Source of the DNA: Kondoa malvinella | Taxonomy: Eukaryota; Basidiomycota; Agaricostilbomycetes; Agaricostilbales; Kondoaceae | Direction of reading: 5' to 3' | NCBI GenBank assembly: GCA_039545315.1 | Contig: BCIM01000013.1 | Span: 124,001 to 188,000, forward strand | DNA length: 64,000 bases | Part shown: positions 63,344 to 64,000 of the stretch, piece by piece | Layout of the letters: the number at the start of each line of letters is the position of its first letter | Numbering within the stretch: the first letter of the stretch is position 1 | Position numbers and translations under genes: made by a program | The notes under the pieces: model-generated | The model's input: only the letters and a program-made list of their open reading frames with translations | Databases searched by the model: none | What the model was told of the DNA's origin: nothing

Positions 63344-63953
63344 ATTTTTGAATTGTAAAGGCGGGAAATCGTGTACAGAGTCGTATGCGAGACTGTCAAA
63401 GCCTGTAGATTAAGAGAGGAACCAGCCTCGAGATGTTTGAGCAAGCGAGTGTCAATGGTAGCAAAGGACCAAAGGTGCATTGTTCAAGGCGAATTTCATG
63501 ACAATAGACCGGCTCAAGCGAAACGCCTTGTTACGCACTTGGCGAAGGCATTGATCCCTTTACGCAGCCGCAAGGCTATGCAGGCGCCTTGGCCTTCTTG
63601 CACTCGCTCGGAACAGGAATGGCAACGCGTCGAGTCGCGCGGTTTTTTAACGATAACTCGTAACGGTACAGGCAGGTCCCTCTGTATCTGTGAGCAGGAC
63701 CACGAAAAACCTGCTAACCAATCGCACGCCGAGCTTTTCGCCATGTTTATCAATCAGACTGCTTTCCACACCTCTTAAGGTTGAATATTACCGTCAAAGG
63801 CCCATGTGCCTTTCCACCCTGACCCTGCCTGTTCTCTGCGCTGCCTGATTCCGATCTTTGCACATTTCACCCTGCCATTTGGGAGAATTTTCCTTAGCAT
63901 CTGCGACCCCTAGACTGTCCTCTTTCGCAGATTGAACCTCAACCTCTCCGCAA
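63344..63953. other. Upstream region of the GH16 gene
   Basis: About 610 bp that should hold the GH16 promoter and, at its end, the leader of a possible plus-strand gene. A 135-codon frame at 63371-63778 has no domain. No repeat is seen. Confidence 0.45.
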
Positions 63954-64000
63954 ATGTATGCAGCTCCTACAGGTCACTCAAGCGATGCCAGGACAAACGC
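63954..64000 (+). CDS. Possible gene start, cut by window end
   Basis: An ATG after a pyrimidine-rich leader opens MYAAPTGHSSDARTN and runs off the window. There are too few residues to judge; it may be the first exon of a gene or chance. Confidence 0.25.
   Translation, partial: MYAAPTGHSSDARTN

Noticed and set aside
63371..63778. 135-codon plus-strand frame upstream of the GH16 gene
   Set aside because: Arg/Cys/Gln-rich random-looking product with no domain, sitting in the GH16 promoter.

Overview
This window looks like nuclear DNA of a basidiomycete fungus. Genes are closely packed on both strands, and nearly all are broken by many introns of about 32-80 bp with GT...AG ends and CTGAC/CTAAC-like branch sites. 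The encoded families are fungal: HIR1, RAD14/XPA, TMA22/DENR, Argonaute, IRE1, RIM13-type calpain, PKA catalytic subunit, hybrid histidine kinase, a Medusa-type regulator and secreted GH31 and GH16 hydrolases. I cannot name the species. A 10-N gap (61335-61344) and single Ns (38563, 61163) show that this is a draft scaffold.

Layout. 0.2-10.7 kb, all plus strand: secreted GH31 alpha-glucosidase, a tandem CCCH mRNA-binding protein, the histone chaperone subunit HIR1 and the nucleotide excision repair protein RAD14. 10.7-15.1 kb is gene-poor: it holds a tRNA-Phe gene and, 65 bp away, a long non-LTR reverse transcriptase frame. 15.1-23 kb: TMA22, then on the minus strand an Argonaute with an intact slicer tetrad and a VWA-domain protein. 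23.1-30.5 kb: D-amino-acid oxidase, a secreted superoxide-dismutase-like protein with active-site losses, and IRE1 (minus). 32-38.5 kb: an AT-hook/PHD protein, a mitochondrial HAD hydrolase (minus) and a GPI-anchored surface glycoprotein. 38.6-45.7 kb: one unresolved minus gene, a PHD plus GATA-finger protein, a Medusa-like regulator and a senescence/spartin-domain protein. 45.8-51.5 kb, minus strand: MIT-calpain protease and PKA catalytic subunit. 52.3-58.4 kb: MHYT hybrid histidine kinase and a DUF4203/TMEM198-like membrane protein (minus). 60.4-63.3 kb: a secreted Cys-rich repeat protein cut by the gap, a second copy of the start of the TMEM198-like gene, and a secreted GH16 glucanase (minus).

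The genes form no single pathway. Several themes recur: signalling and stress sensing (IRE1, PKA, RIM13-type calpain, hybrid kinase), chromatin and transcription (HIR1, two PHD proteins, Medusa-like), RNA control (Argonaute, CCCH protein, TMA22) and the cell surface or exterior (GH31, GH16, SOD-like, GPI glycoprotein, Cys-rich repeats). Two convergent gene pairs have stop codons only about 26-35 bp apart, which matters because an apparently active Argonaute is present.

The observations most worth following are the Cys-rich 111-bp repeat array ending in an assembly gap next to a 96%-identical copy of a neighbouring gene start, the SOD-like protein that keeps its fold markers but has lost key active-site residues, the hybrid kinase with a decayed third MHYT motif, and the retroelement frame beside the tRNA gene. 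All exon structures were inferred by eye from reading frames, splice signals and family motifs.
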